From: Microvelia longipes
Lineage: Eukaryota; Arthropoda; Insecta; Hemiptera; Veliidae
DNA: 64,000 nt
NCBI GenBank assembly: GCA_018340805.1
Contig: JACMZG010001863.1
Coordinates: 56,669,080 to 56,733,079, forward strand
Direction of reading: 5' to 3'
The notes beneath the pieces are model-generated. The model saw nothing but the letters and a program-made list of their open reading frames with translations. It searched no databases and was not told where the DNA came from. Shown here piece after piece: positions 45,234 to 56,960 of this stretch. Both the position numbers and the translations under genes were made by a program. Position 1 is the first letter of the stretch. Every line of letters starts with the position of its first letter.

Positions 45234-45829
45234 GCCATAATTTAATATCTTATATGCCCAGCAATATTAGGCTGTATTTAGTTTTATAATATTCTTTTAT
45301 GAGTTTAAGTTATGTTTTATGCTAATACATATGGATTAAAAATGGAGCAACTCCAAAAACTTCATGGTAACCAAGGCAGACCTGCCGATTTGCAGATATA
45401 AATTTTTATTTAAATTTGTAATAAATTGATTATTTATTTATTTACATATGGATTAATACAAGTAGCCAAGAACTACAAGCATTGTAGGCACATTATAATT
45501 TTAAACTAAATCTAAATAAATACAAAAAGACTTGCCATTACATTTAAAACTGACGAAGATATTATACATCGTTACGTGTATTATGTCATTTCTGACCTTT
45601 TAATAACAACAAGAATAATCACGTTAAAACGTAGCACCTGACTTTTCAGGGATAGATTTATTAAACAAGACACGCACGTATTGAGGGTTTAGTATACTCG
45701 TGACTCCAACATCTAGTATAAACCTTGCAAAGTCACAGCTTGTAATCAATCTTCCATTATAAAAGTAACACATTAGAAGTCAAAATTTAGATGACAGTTT
45801 TTTCTTTTACTTTCCTCTTTTGTTCTGAA
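45234..45829. other. unassigned sequence
   Basis: No feature recognised. Confidence 0.5.
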
Positions 45830-45962
45830 GGTATGTATTGGAAAAGTATTATGTTTGCACTGTCAGTATGTGTGGGTATGAGTGAGAGTGTGTGTGTCTG
45901 TTATCATTATAGCCATAGCCCCTAGTGTAGTTTTATAATGAAATTCGTTTTAACAAAATTAT
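45830..45962 (-). repeat. D1 dispersed element, tail fragment
   Basis: GTATTGGAAAAGTATTATGT, the (TG)-rich run and GTCTGTTATCATTATAGCC, then CCCCTAGTGTAG, are the inverse of the D1 tail, with an internal deletion. Confidence 0.55.
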
Positions 45963-47809
45963 TTTATTCTTTCTTTTTATAATAATAATAAATTTATAAA
46001 ATACAAAATACATGCAAATCAATAATAATAAGTCTTATAGTTATAATTACAATATTTTATGATTAGAGTAGAGCAACTATCCAACGTTTTATAGGAGAAA
46101 AAATAAACTTGCTTATGGTCACAAAAGCTTGAGCTTGTGCGCGGTTTAACTCTTCTTTCTTTATGTTTTTATTAAACTTTTTTCATGTAGATAATATAGT
46201 TGTATTTAAAAGTTTCATATGTTTACTCTATTGTTGTTATTTTTATTTCTTTATTTTGAGTTAGTAGGTTAAATTAATTGATAAATAATACAAATTGATT
46301 AGACAATTATTTAAAATTAAAATACTGTATCTTTATACTACAGGTTAGAAATAATTCAATAACAAAAGGCAAATCCAACAAGAATAAATAAATAAAAACA
46401 TAAAACAAAAATAATATCAATTAATTAATTTGAAGACTTTAGTCCTTATAAAATTTCTATTGAATAAATTGTTGAAGGCTTTCGCCCAGGATCTGAGCTT
46501 CATTCAGTTCTTAAAAAATGACAAAATGGAAAGTGTCGTTTTTTGCTACAGAACCACATACGGACAAAAGGAAATTTTTAGAATGCTCTATCTATAAAAG
46601 CTGACAAAAGACAGTATGAACGAAAAAACAAGACATTAACAGTCTTAGCAGTATTTATATATATATTAATAATAATAATAAAGTAAGGTGAGGGGAAGAT
46701 CCTAGATCTTAGCAATTATGTCTCTGGGACGCTTTTGCCCAAGGCCAAGAAACAGTCCTCACCTTTTATTAAATGAATCTCTTTCTCTTTGAACCGTCTA
46801 GTTCTATATAATTTATTTAAAATATAAATTTTCTTTCACCTTTTGTCATTTCATTGTCAAATTTATTTACTAGTTTAGACACATGACATAAACAACATTG
46901 CAAATTTTTTATTTTTCCAACTTTTTCAATTTTTGTATTTTGATAAGAATGAGAAGCTCAGGATCCACTGGGCGGGAAGGCTCTACAACAATTTATTTTA
47001 CAATAAATTTTGTATAGGACTAAAGTCTCATGTTAATTTAATTAGATTTCAATTTGTAATAAGTCAAAAGCTCTAAGTTATTAAAACAAAAATAGATCAA
47101 ATATGACAAAGATCAATCAAAATCAAAGATCAATTCTGATCGTTATTACTCGTCACGAATGACTCAGAAAATATTACAGAAAATTAAAAGACCCGAATAA
47201 ATGTTAGGGTCGATTTCAAATTTGACACGAATCTAGGAGTCCTGCAAAATCTGACAAGCTTCATTTTAAAATCAGCATTACTTCAATAGTTATCGAATGA
47301 CATGTATAACGTTTTTACCAACTTTTTTAAGTAAAAAATAATTCAGATATCTTTACTCTAATAAACTCTACGATTTACAAGTACTGATATAGTTTTATTT
47401 AAAAATATCAATTGACGAGACGGGAAAACAGTGCGAGGGAGAGAACTTAATTAGTTTAAACCTATAATGAGTTTCCCTTTAACTAAAATGTAACTGGACA
47501 TAATTTTCTGCCAATACAAGTTTTATTTTCAGAGAGAGTAGGAAGCAATAATAATAATAATGACAAGAGAATACAGGGGGGATGTGTATGAGGTGTTGGT
47601 ATAATGAAGTCACGTATAGTCTGGTGACGCTGTACCAGTATATCCTGGGCACTGTATAGCGAACATGCCATAATATAAAGACTCTTCTACTAGGTCCTAT
47701 TGGCTATCATACATGGCATATAATCCTGCCACACGCCTACCTCTATACCATGGTAAAATGCAATAGTTGGAAATGCCATGACATTTGGAATGTTATTCCC
47801 CATCTGGTT
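45963..47809. other. unassigned AT-rich sequence
   Basis: Nearly 1.9 kb with no recognised gene. TAAGGTGAGG (46684) and CCTCACCTT (46757) are inverted. A 62-codon minus frame at 47483-47671 shows no motif. Confidence 0.45.
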
Positions 47810-47878
47810 ATTCCTAAAACTCCTAAATCTGGTTATTCCTAAAACTCCTAAATCTGGTTATTCCTAAAAACATTTAAA
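47805..47878. repeat. 24-bp direct repeat, three copies
   Basis: ATCTGGTTATTCCTAAAACT with CCTAA occurs three times in a row. Confidence 0.9.
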
Positions 47879-48114
47879 GTACACTTTAAATGTTTAGCTC
47901 ATTGGCATAAATGTCTCCAGATTCCATAAGAACAAACAAATAAATTAATTAAACAGAAATCTTATTTTAAAGTGAAGAGGCCCTTTTGTTTTGCTTTCCA
48001 ACCTTCAAAAACTGAAGCAATAAATAATAATTTCAAGAAACTATTGTAAGTGCAAAATACGCAACACCCACTTCTCCTAAAAATGTCGACGTTTAATCGC
48101 CTACAGATCCCAAA

Positions 48115-48302
48115 ACAAAAATTATTTACCTAAGAGCACAACTAGACAAAAAGATTGTCTTTACACACAACTTTGATAAAACCACTTAAGAGGTCTTAAA
48201 AACACCTGAAACGGATAACTCAGGTGACATCCCGGTTTCGGATTTTTTGCAAACACAATACTTTTCCTATATACTTACAGTATAAATAAGGGAAAGTAAA
48301 AA
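48115..48302 (+). repeat. D1 dispersed element, tail part
   Basis: AAAACCACTTAAGAGGTCTT, GACATCCCGGTTTCGGATTT and CCTATATACTTACAGTATAA are typical D1 tail. Confidence 0.75.
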
Positions 48303-48465
48303 AAAGGTGTCTGTATGTGTGAGTGTATGGATGCACACATTTCTTGTAACACACCACAACTCAAATAGCTGAACCCATTTTAATTAAGTCTGACTAAAAA
48401 TCAAGTCATATGTAAAGAAGATCTGATTCCATTACAGAGTTGATCAAACACGCGGCGTATCAATA
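48303..48465. other. unassigned sequence
   Basis: No feature recognised. Confidence 0.4.
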
Positions 48466-48993
48466 CATTACTTTTTTTGAGGTAGTACGTAATTGAGCAC
48501 TTTATTGGACCGTTTTTAGGATGAGAAGCCAATCATTATTGTTATAGGAGGTTATTTAGTACTTTTCACCTCCGAGGACAGTAATGAATGTAAAAAAAAA
48601 CTGCTAGGACGTAAAAGTAATTCATATGTTGCCGCCATTACTGTAATGTAGCATGTTCAAAAAACAATATGTGTTAAACCTTCATGAGCTTTATGTAAAA
48701 ACGTTCATTTTGTTTCTGTTTTTGTTCGTAGACTAATTTTTTTTTTCGTTTTTAAAAGGTGTTCTAATTGACAATTTTTGTGTGTTTATAAATGTAAAAA
48801 TGTACAGCTTTTACATTTTTGAGTAAAAGTGTGAAGCTATGGATGAATTTAATGACGGCGATAATATGGAGTTAATAATAATTGGACGTTTTTTTTTTCA
48901 ATTAAGTATATAGCGCAGTTTAATGAGTGCTATTTTTTGATTTTTTTTTAATGAGTGCTTTATTTAATGAGTGCTACCTCAAAAAAAATAGTG
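48466..48993. mobile_element. MITE with TA target-site duplication
   Basis: A 528-bp element. The left end is CATTACTTTTTTTGAGGTAG and the right end is the inverse of CACTATTTTTTTTGAGGTAG, each followed by GYAC-like and AATTGAGCAC or CTCATT text. It is flanked by TA on both sides (48464-48465 and 48994-48995). TA duplication points to a Tc1/mariner-type origin. No transposase frame is present. Confidence 0.7.
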
Positions 48994-49108
48994 TATGCCA
49001 TTCGGCTGAGAATGTCTTTATGTCTTAGCAATTTTTCCCGACTCGCTTCGCACGTCGGTAAATCTAATTGCCGTGACATAAAGACACACTTCTCAGCCTT
49101 ATGGCATA
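48994..49108. repeat. small fold-back element next to the MITE
   Basis: TATGCCATTCGGCTGAGAAT and TGTCTTTATGTC on the left pair with GACATAAAGACA and CTTCTCAGCCTTATGGCATA on the right. The loop holds CCGAC and GTCGG around CGCTTCGC. It shares its left TA with the MITE boundary. Confidence 0.75.
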
Positions 49109-49149
49109 AATAACTATTTCCTTATAAATACCACAGTTACATAAAATTA

Positions 49150-49965
49150 TCAGTATTGTCTTTGCAAAGAAATTTGAACTCGGAATTTGACCTGAATAAT
49201 GCGTTTCCGGTGTTTTTAAGACCTCCTAAGTGGTTTTTACTAAGTTATCTGTCTTTATGCGAGTGTGTGTGTGTGTGTGTATGTCATGTATCTGTTATTA
49301 TCATATCTTCCAGTGTATTTACGAGAGTTGAAACTTGGTGCAAAAATCAATCTTTATGGAAGTTGTGCTATCCGGAAAATATTTGTTTTATGACGTCATT
49401 AACCAGCAATAATGATAGACTAAAATTTCGAAAAATCATGAAAAGCGGGAAAATTTGTCGATCGGTTATCGATTTGGCAGGCATGTAGATAAGACAAATA
49501 TGGGTCCTATGTTTGAATTAATTGATTAGCTAACCACTTATAATTACTAATGCTGATAGAATTAGTTAAATTTTTATCGAATGACTTGTATACGTTTAAA
49601 AAAAATTTTTTTTTTAATTAAAAAAAAATCAAATTAAGTTGAAATTTAGTACAAGTATATCCCTTTGGGCAATAAATAAATTAACTAAATTTAGTTGCCA
49701 TACGGCAAGTATATCTACGGGTTTGGTTGGATCATAAAAGTTAAGCCGCATCGAGCGAGGTCAGTGCCAGGATGAGTGATCTCAAGGAATAAAACGCAAG
49801 TATTTACTGTCTGAGGAGGAGCGAAGCGAGTCCAACGACGTGCTGCAGTACATTTGGTGATTTTTATATTTTGAGTAGCTAAGCGAGTCTGAAGTAGAGA
49901 GGATGAGCGTAGCGAATCCCATGTGTTGAGAAAAAGTTCCGAAGTACCCCCGTACCCGATTTTTT
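49150..49965 (-). repeat. D1 dispersed element, nearly full length
   Basis: Read on the minus strand from 49965: AAAATCGGGTACGGGGGTAC, the CGCTCATCCTCTCTACTTCAG block, GACTCGCTTCGCTCCTCC, CTGACCTCGCTCGATGCGGC, the TACCCGTAGATATACTTG block and the (CA)-rich part. It then reads AAAACCACTTAGGAGGTCTT, ending near AACGCATTATTCAGG. It has no internal array, so its 800 bp show the basic length of D1. Confidence 0.8.
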
Positions 49966-50005
49966 TCACTTAAAGTAAATGTATGTACTTCATTATACAA
50001 AATAA

Positions 50006-50175
50006 TATTCTCCAATAATTACTAAGCTAATAATTATTTGAGAATATTATTTCGTCCTTTTTTTATAAATCAAGTCAAGCTGTCAATTGAGGAACAAGGC
50101 TCCATACCTACAGACTGTAAGTATGAAGCACCGTTCCTTGATAGGCACCTTGACTTAATTTATAAAGAAAGGACA
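50006..50175. repeat. nested fold-back palindrome
   Basis: Outer pair: AAATAATATTCTC (50000-50012) and GAGAATATTATTT (50040-50052). Main pair: GTCCTTTTTTTATAAATCAA to CCATACCTACA (50054-50112) and its inverse TGTAAGTATG to TTTATAAAGAAAGGAC (50116-50174), with a 3-bp loop. Arms are about 59 bp with few mismatches. No hammerhead core is present. Confidence 0.8.
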
Positions 50176-51416
50176 GCAAAAGCACCTTATGCTATTTAAT
50201 GACGAAAATTATATAATATAGAAAAATACGACTAAGAAAAATCCAATTACAGAAAATTTGAACGAATTGTTAGAAAGTATGGCGTCAACTAAAATTCACT
50301 TTTATAAACAATTTCTACTCGGAGAAGTGCAAATCAAAAATAATAATCTAGTCGATTTACATGACTAAGAGATCAGCGTGACAGTTGTGATTGTAAGATC
50401 GTGACGGAACAGATCGCCTACTCGTTATGATTAACCGAGAGCACGACTCAGCAAGAGATCTAAGCACACAACGAATTACACTCAGCGTTGGTGTCGCAGT
50501 CACTCCATAAATCCTCACAAATCACTTAAGGTATCATCATCCTTCCAAAAAAAAATAGTTTCCGGGGTTTAAAACAGGATTTGAACTTAAGTCAATAATA
50601 GGCGATTGGCAATGATGGCAAGCTATGTAACATTGTTGCACATTAAGTTATTGTTGGGTGATTAAATTTCATCACGGTGTACCGGGGATGGACAAGAGTA
50701 GGCCAGAACCTGAAGGTGGCGTAATAGTTGACTCACTAGAATCAATGTATATCATAGATACATGCTATCACATTAACGATTCTTAACAAAAACTTATGAG
50801 TTTTGTTCCTTAAATTGAACTAATGCTTATAATCAAATAAAACGGGTCCATTCGTAGGTCTTGTAATAATAATACAATAATATTAATTTTTAAGTAATTT
50901 TTATTTACGAATTATTTGTACTGGTAAATTTAGGCAATTTCACGTGCAAGATTATATTTGAGACACGTGTGAAATGGTACTTCCACGTGGATAAAACCAA
51001 CATTAAGAGGGAGGGAGTAATGTGCAATGGTAGGAGACTTGGTTGTAGACAGCAGGGTGTTACCATGGTAACACACCCCTCCTGTGTCTAGGTTCTAAGG
51101 GAGGGGGTAGGGAGGGGCATTATTTGCCTCTTGCATACTTTATACCGATATTTCAAGGTTACTGTAGCATACTTATCATTAAGGTATTTAAATACTCATC
51201 TTTCAGTTGCTACATATTATAGATTTAACCTACAGAAATTAGAAATCAAATTAAAACAAGATAATAAAGAAAATCGTTAATAGAAAGTGCGGCCGAATTA
51301 GAATCTAAAGATTAAATTTAAGTACAAAATAAAAATAAAAACCGAATTAAAAAAGTCAGAAGTAAGAAGATAGTCCGGAGTCGATACGACTAATACAAAT
51401 AAATAAGACCTAAATA
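50176..51416. other. unassigned sequence with a perfect palindrome
   Basis: GTGTTACCATGGTAACAC (51058-51075) is a perfect 18-bp palindrome inside a GC-richer block (51000-51130) that has GGGAGGG and CCCTCC runs. No gene recognised. Confidence 0.5.
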
Positions 51417-51630
51417 AACGGTTGTAAATAATAGGAAAATCTAAAAACGGTTGTAAATAATAGGAAAATCTAAAAACGGTTGTAAATAATAGGAAAATCT
51501 AAAAACGGTTGTAAATAATAGGAAAATCTAAAAACGGTTGTAAATAATAGGAAAATCTAAAACGGTTGTAAATAATAGGAAATCTAAAAACGGTTGTAAA
51601 TAATAGGAAAATCTAAACACGGTTGTAAAC
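51417..51630. repeat. 29-bp tandem array, seven copies
   Basis: Unit ACGGTTGTAAATAATAGGAA with AATCTAAAA. Confidence 0.95.
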
Positions 51631-51718
51631 ATAAAAAAAAATGTGCAGGGAGTCGTTTTCATTGCAATTGGGGCTCAGAGTGAAAAAAAAAACGGTACTA
51701 AGTCGATACAAAACTTAG

Positions 51719-51905
51719 TACATGGTCTCAGGTACAAGTCAATCCATGGTCTCAGGTACAAGTCAAATCCATGGTCTCAGGTACAAGTCAAATCCATGGT
51801 CTCAGGTACAAGTCAACAAGTCCATGGTCTCAGGTCAAGTCAAATCCATGGTCTCAGGTACAAGTCAAATCCATGGTCTCAGGTTCGAATCTTGCGTACC
51901 GTCGA
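51719..51905 (+). repeat. 25-bp tandem array ending in a tRNA-like T arm
   Basis: About seven copies of ATGGTCTCAGGTACAAGTCA with AATCC. The last copy reads GGTCTCAGGTTCGAATCTTG, which is a clean B-box or T-arm sequence followed by CGTACC. The unit looks like an amplified and eroded T arm (GGTACAAGTC in place of GGTTCGAATC). Upstream sequence (51645-51715) does not give a clear A box. Confidence 0.65.
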
Positions 51906-51954
51906 AAATTCTTTTATCGTTTTACTTACATAAGTTCATAACAACATTTTTCAG

Positions 51955-52567
51955 GCGCGGAGAGCCGGGTGAATTTGTTTTGAAATGTTGTTTCCTTGCT
52001 CAACAACCAACTTATTGCTGATCTTAATCCTGCGGCTGCTGTACCTCCACAGCAGTAAATGTTTTCACGTTAGCCTTTATAGTGTGATAAGTATATATCA
52101 ATAAGTGATAAGGATATATCAATAGGTGATAAGTATATATCAATAAGTGATAAGGATATATCAATAGTGATAAGTATATACAATAGATTGTACATTTGTA
52201 GGAAATACGCATGTTTGTTTCATATGCTGAAAGACTCTATTCTGTCCCTTTGTATAACATTAGTGATCTTTTAAACAGATTTGATCCTGCTACAAAATCA
52301 AAATAAACGCTTTTAAAACATTCAGGAAAATTGTCTTACAATTAAGACAAGATAACAAAGATAGCTTTCAGGAACTTCATTTGATAAGTAGAACAAAGTT
52401 TAACCAGAGAAATAAACAAGGAATGGGAAAAGTTCTTCCCATTCAACCATCCTAAAGGAACATTGCGGGTCTTAATGTATGACTCTAGGCCTCTTAACTA
52501 CGCCAAGGAGTATCACCACAGGGTGATTCCTCCTATCAAGACTGCCAAGTCACTTAACCAGCATTAG
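51955..52567 (+). pseudogene. unrecognised coding remnant with frameshifts
   Basis: Several short plus-strand stretches have strong protein-like composition: SLLNNQLIADLNPAAAVPPQ (ending at a stop near 52049); from ATG at 52211, MFVSYAERLYSVPLYNISDL to a stop at 52304; in the next frame, AFKTFRKIVLQLRQDNKDSF and onward to a stop at 52453; and back in the first frame, EWEKFFPFNHPKGTLRVLM and onward to TAG at 52565. The open stretches overlap at their ends, as expected of one gene broken by two small indels. A 20-bp minisatellite (52082-52195) splits it from the first piece. I recognise no family. It may be a decayed mobile gene, or a host gene damaged by assembly errors. Confidence 0.4.
52082..52195. 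repeat. 20-bp tandem array, five copies
   Basis: Unit GTGATAAGTATATATCAATA, alternating with GTGATAAGGATATATCAATA. Confidence 0.92.
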
Positions 52568-53885
52568 CACTATGTCAAATACATTATTGAAGGCAATAAT
52601 CAATAAAGTTAAAAAAATAGGCCTCTAGCATCTAGCTTAAATAAAATCTTCTTCTTATCCACATTAGACCTGTTTTGGTCAAATCAGCCCCCCAAAGGTC
52701 ACAGAGAACGACACCTTAACTGACATTATTTACACACCGAACATACCAAGAGTCCTTCAGTTATTTTCTCGTTTTTAAAGAAATTTCGGTCAATTAAAGT
52801 AGTTCTACAAAGAATTTAATTTTTAGCCTACATTAGAAAAAATGTAATTAAGAGTCCTCAACGACACCAAACAGAAAATTGTTTGTCATATAAATTTTCT
52901 CCTGTATTTTGGCTATTTTTTATGATTTTTATAGCTCTATAGATATTTATTGAGCTGGTATGAAGTTTAGGCCTCTATAATTTTACTTATCGCTACAAAC
53001 AACGCAAAAACTCATCCCTATCAAAAAAGAAGCATTGCCAAAACATTTTAAGTTAAAATACTGAGGAATAGCGAAATTAAGGACGAGATAAGAGAAAAGA
53101 CTATGAGCACTGAAACAGAAATCAAGTGGCGATTGACACTACCATTGACTTTGAAGCATATCAAGTTTGGTGGAATGTTATTGTCCATCATATAGATGAG
53201 AACCCATTGTCTTGTCTCGGATCGAGTCTTTTGTACTCCGTCAAATAGATTGTCTCAACTATTTCGGTCCAACCCGCTTCCACCATGAAATATGGACCCA
53301 CATCTTCAAACGGAACCACGTCAGCAGTCATCAACAACCAGCAAATTGGATACTGAAAAGAGCGCTAAAGGAAAATAAGTCGTGGTAAAGAGCGAAATCA
53401 GCGAACAAAGAAGAGGTAAAAAGAGAAATCAGTAAAAAAAATCGAGGAAAATCGAAATGAAACATGTAGACGAGGAAAGAGCTCAACAATAGCAGAGGAA
53501 TATTGAGTACAGGTATGTCAAACTCTTATTAATCATTCTACTGATATTGTTATTTAGTTATTCATTAAAAAGTTCTTTATTAAACAATCGAATATGATAT
53601 TTCTACCTGACACTATTGAATATTCAACCCAGGTAGGTAAGTTATTTAAACTCGGCCATTCCAGTCTAATGGAGAGAATTTATTCATATTAAATCCTTCT
53701 CACAGTTCGCCTAGTTTTATTGAAGGCGATTTCAAGAAGAGAACTAAACTTTCCCATTTTGAATTATTTGTTATTTTATTGATGTTTCATAGTTATATTC
53801 AAAATATAGTAAATAAATTACATCGTGTATTTTTTATAACGAGTGAACATTTTATAACGAGTATTATTTTATGACTTGTGATTTT
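52568..53885. other. unassigned sequence with possible coding debris
   Basis: Plus-strand stretches at 53122-53228 (IDTTIDFEAYQVWWNVIVHH) and, one frame over, 53235-53386 (YFGPTRFHHEIWTHIFKR) look protein-like. TACAG|GTATGT at about 53513 has the form of a splice donor. Frames between them are closed. I cannot assemble a gene from this. Confidence 0.3.
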
Positions 53886-54865
53886 AGTACAGTCATAAAG
53901 AACATTACACTGGTTCTAGGACTGTCTTAAAGAACATTACACTGGTTCTACAGGTACTAGACTGTACTACCTCTAGAACTAGTATAATGTTCTAGAGGTA
54001 GTACAGTCTTAAAGAACATTACACTGGTTCTACAGGTACTAGACTGTACTACCTCTAGAACTAGTATAATGTTCTAGAGGCAGTACAGTCTTAAAGAACA
54101 TTACACTGGTTCTACAGGTACTAGACTGTACTACCTCTAGAACTAGTATAATGTTCTAGAGGCAGTACAGTCATAAAGAACATTACACTGGTTCTACAGG
54201 TACTAGACTGTACTAGAGGCAGTTCATAGAACAGGTTCTAACAGGTCTAGACTGTACTACCTGAACTAAGTACAGTCATAAAGAACATTAACATGGTTCT
54301 AGTCTGACATTACACTGGTTCTACAGGTACTAGACTGTACTACCTCTAGAACTAGTATAATGTTCTAGAGGTTGTACAGTCTTAAAGAACATTACACTGG
54401 TTCTACAGGTACTAGACTGTACTACTCTAGAACTAGTAATAATGTTCTAGAGGTAGTACAGTTTAAAGAACATTACACTGGTTCTACAGGTACTAGACTG
54501 TACTACTCTAGAACTAGTATAATGTTCTAGAGGTAGTACAGTCTTAAAGAACATTACACTGGTTCTACAGGTACTAGACTGTACTACCTCTAGAACTAGT
54601 ATAATGTTCTAGAGGTAGTACAGTCTTAAAGAACATTACACTGGTTCTACAGGTACTAGACTGTACTACCTCTAGAACTAGTATAATGTTCAGTAGGAGG
54701 TTCTACAGAGACTGTACCTCTAGAACTAGTATAATGTTCTTACAGTCTAAAGAACATTACCTGGTTCTAGGACAGTCTTAAAGAACATTACACTGGTTCT
54801 ACAGGTACTAGACTGTACTACCTCTAGAACTAGTATAATGTTCTAGAGGTAGTACAGTCTTAAAG
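53886..54865. repeat. satellite, left half: 82-bp hairpin units
   Basis: About 11 units of roughly 82 bp. Each has the forward motif AAAGAACATTACACTGGTTC then ACAGGTACTAG, followed by a perfect inverted pair: ACTGTACTACCTCTAGAAC and, after TAGTATAAT, GTTCTAGAGGTAGTACAGT (for example 53961-54007). Each unit could fold into a 19-bp hairpin. Some units are shortened. Confidence 0.92.
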
Positions 54866-55700
54866 AATATTACAGTGGTTCTAGAGATAGTACAGTCTTA
54901 AAGAACATTACACTGGTTCTAGAGGTAGTACAGTCTTAAAGAACATTACACTGGTTCTAGAGGTAGTACAGTCTTATAGAACATTACACTGGTTCTAGAG
55001 TAGTACAGTCTTAAAAAATTACACTGGTTCTAGAGGTAGTACAGTCTTAAAGAAAATTACACTGGTTCTAGAGGTAGTACAGTTTTAAAGAACATTACAC
55101 TGGTTCTAGAGGTAGTACAGTCGTAAACATTACACTGGTTCTAGGGGAAGTACAGTCGTAAAGAACATTACACTGGTTCTAGGGGAAGTACAGTCGTAAA
55201 GAACATTACACTGGTTCTAGGGGAAGTACAGTCTTAAAGAACATTACACTGGTTCTAGGGGAAGTACAGTATTAAAGAACATTACACCTGGTTCTAAGAG
55301 GTAGTACAGTCTTAAGAACATTACACTGGTTCTAGAGGTAGTAACAGTCTTAAGAACATTACACTGGTTCTAGAGGTAGTACAGTCTTAAAGAATACACT
55401 GGTTCTAGGGGAAGTACAGTCTTAAAGAACATTACACTGGTTCTAGGGAAGTACAGTCTTAAAGAACATTACACAGTTCTAGAGGTAGTACAGTCTTAAG
55501 AACATTACACTGGTTCTAGAGGTAGTACAGTCTTAAAGAACATTACACTGGTTCTAGGGGAAGTACAGTCTTAAAGAACATTACACTGGTTCTAGAGGTA
55601 GTACAGTCTTAAAGAACATTATATACTGGTTCTAGGGAGTACAGTCTTAAAGTTACACTGGTTCTAGAAGTACAGTAGGTAGTACCGTCTTAAAGGGATC
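54866..55700. repeat. satellite, right half: 37-bp direct units
   Basis: About 22 copies of AAAGAACATTACACTGGTTC, TAGAGGTAGTACAGTCTT with GAGG or GGGA variants. These are the same monomer as in the left half but without the inverted piece. Confidence 0.95.
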
Positions 55701-56091
55701 CATTAACTTAGTGATACAGGATATTAAACATTAATACGGCCCAACAATAATCACAAAAGAGGGTATGATTCTTACTAAGGTCCTTGTAATTTGATGAAGA
55801 TAGAATAGTCATCAATATTAAGTTTTAATTGGGGTGCATTTAAAATATGTTCATACACAGTCCCTAGGCTCTGTTACATAACTTCTGTTGGGCAGGTCCG
55901 CAGCCGTCAATTTTTTTTAATTATCTGCTTTCTTGCTTAATAATCTCTATCTTACTTATTACGCGGAACATGCATTAAAACCTGAGCAGTAGCGTCACAA
56001 CTTGTTTTTTTAATTTTTCCACATTTTCCAAAGAAAATGAGCATGTTTATCCCGTAGATTATCATTCTATAATCGGTACTGCATAGTATTA
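55701..56091. other. unassigned sequence
   Basis: No feature recognised. Confidence 0.5.
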
Positions 56092-56260
56092 ATAATAATA
56101 ATAATAATAATAATAAGACACACACACACAGACAGCCAAATTAGTAAAAACTACTCTGGAGGTCTTATAAACAACTAAAACGAATAATTGAGGGGAAATC
56201 CCGGTATGAAATTTGTAGTGGAAACAATACTTTTCCTATATTTTCACTGTATTAGTGGTT
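56092..56260 (+). repeat. D1 tail fragment preceded by (ATA)n
   Basis: (ATA)n at 56092-56115, then AAGACACACACACACAGACA, AAACTACTCTGGAGGTCTTA, GAAATCCCGGTATGAAATTT and CTTTTCCTATATTTTCACTG. The same text, about 95% alike, occurs 860 bp later (56961-57120). Confidence 0.75.
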
Positions 56261-56452
56261 TTGCCAATGTCATAACTTAAGTTATAGTTACCCAAATTTG
56301 ATAAATAAATATTTGATTTTTTGAAAATTTTATCAGCTTTGGAAAAACGTTCTCTCCAATATGATTTTGAATAAGCTCTCTCCAATTTATTGACACGACC
56401 AACAGGGAACTGATTATTTAAAGAAATCTAATATTTGAGGGATTATCTAAAA
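56261..56452. other. unassigned sequence
   Basis: No feature recognised. Confidence 0.4.
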
Positions 56453-56571
56453 TTTTGAGCATGCTCAAACATACGAAGGCCTCCACTCGGGATAGACAGA
56501 ATATGTTTTTGCTTCATCATTTGAGATATATTTTAAAAAAATTGTTTGAAACAAGTACAAATGAGTGTTGT
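56453..56571. repeat. dispersed repeat E, copy 2
   Basis: TTTGAGCATGCTCAAACATA to AGTACAAATGAG is a diverged match to 10180-10298. GAGCATGCTC is a palindrome here. Confidence 0.55.
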
Positions 56572-56732
56572 TTTAGGTCCGGCTATGCGATACTATGCTC
56601 ATCCTAAATCATGCTCATTTTCAAACCAGCTCTGCTCAACATTTTTGCCCTTAAAACTAAATGGTTGCTAATCATTTAAATGTTTGTCCTTAGAAAATCC
56701 AGAAAAATTAACCAAGTGTATTCGGACTCCAT

Positions 56733-56955
56733 CTGCCTCCGTGGCCGTGATCGTAAAGTCGTTCGATTTCGGCACCGGAGGTCCGGGGTTCGCAGCCCGG
56801 GCTATGCTCTAGGATTTTATGAATAGTATTTGTATTAAAAAGATTTCGCCAACTTAAATTAATTCTTAGAGTGTAGTAGATGCTACCCACCTAAGGTGGT
56901 TCCCGCAGGGTGAATACACTGATGGGCCAAAAGGCCCTAAAACGGGCATTTTATT
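56733..56955 (+). mobile_element. tRNA-derived SINE, subfamily 1
   Basis: CCTCCGTGGCCGTGATCGTA head, B box GGTTCGCAGCCC, body with the three hairpins and end AAACGGGCATTTTATTTTTA. It lacks the 5' extension of the copies at 347 and 19847. Target-site duplication unclear; the D1 tail follows at once. Confidence 0.9.
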
Positions 56956-56960
56956 TTTAT

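Noticed and set aside
53400..53525. Exon ending in the donor TACAG|GTATGT
   Set aside because: All three frames upstream contain stops within a short distance, and no acceptor and open frame combination was found.
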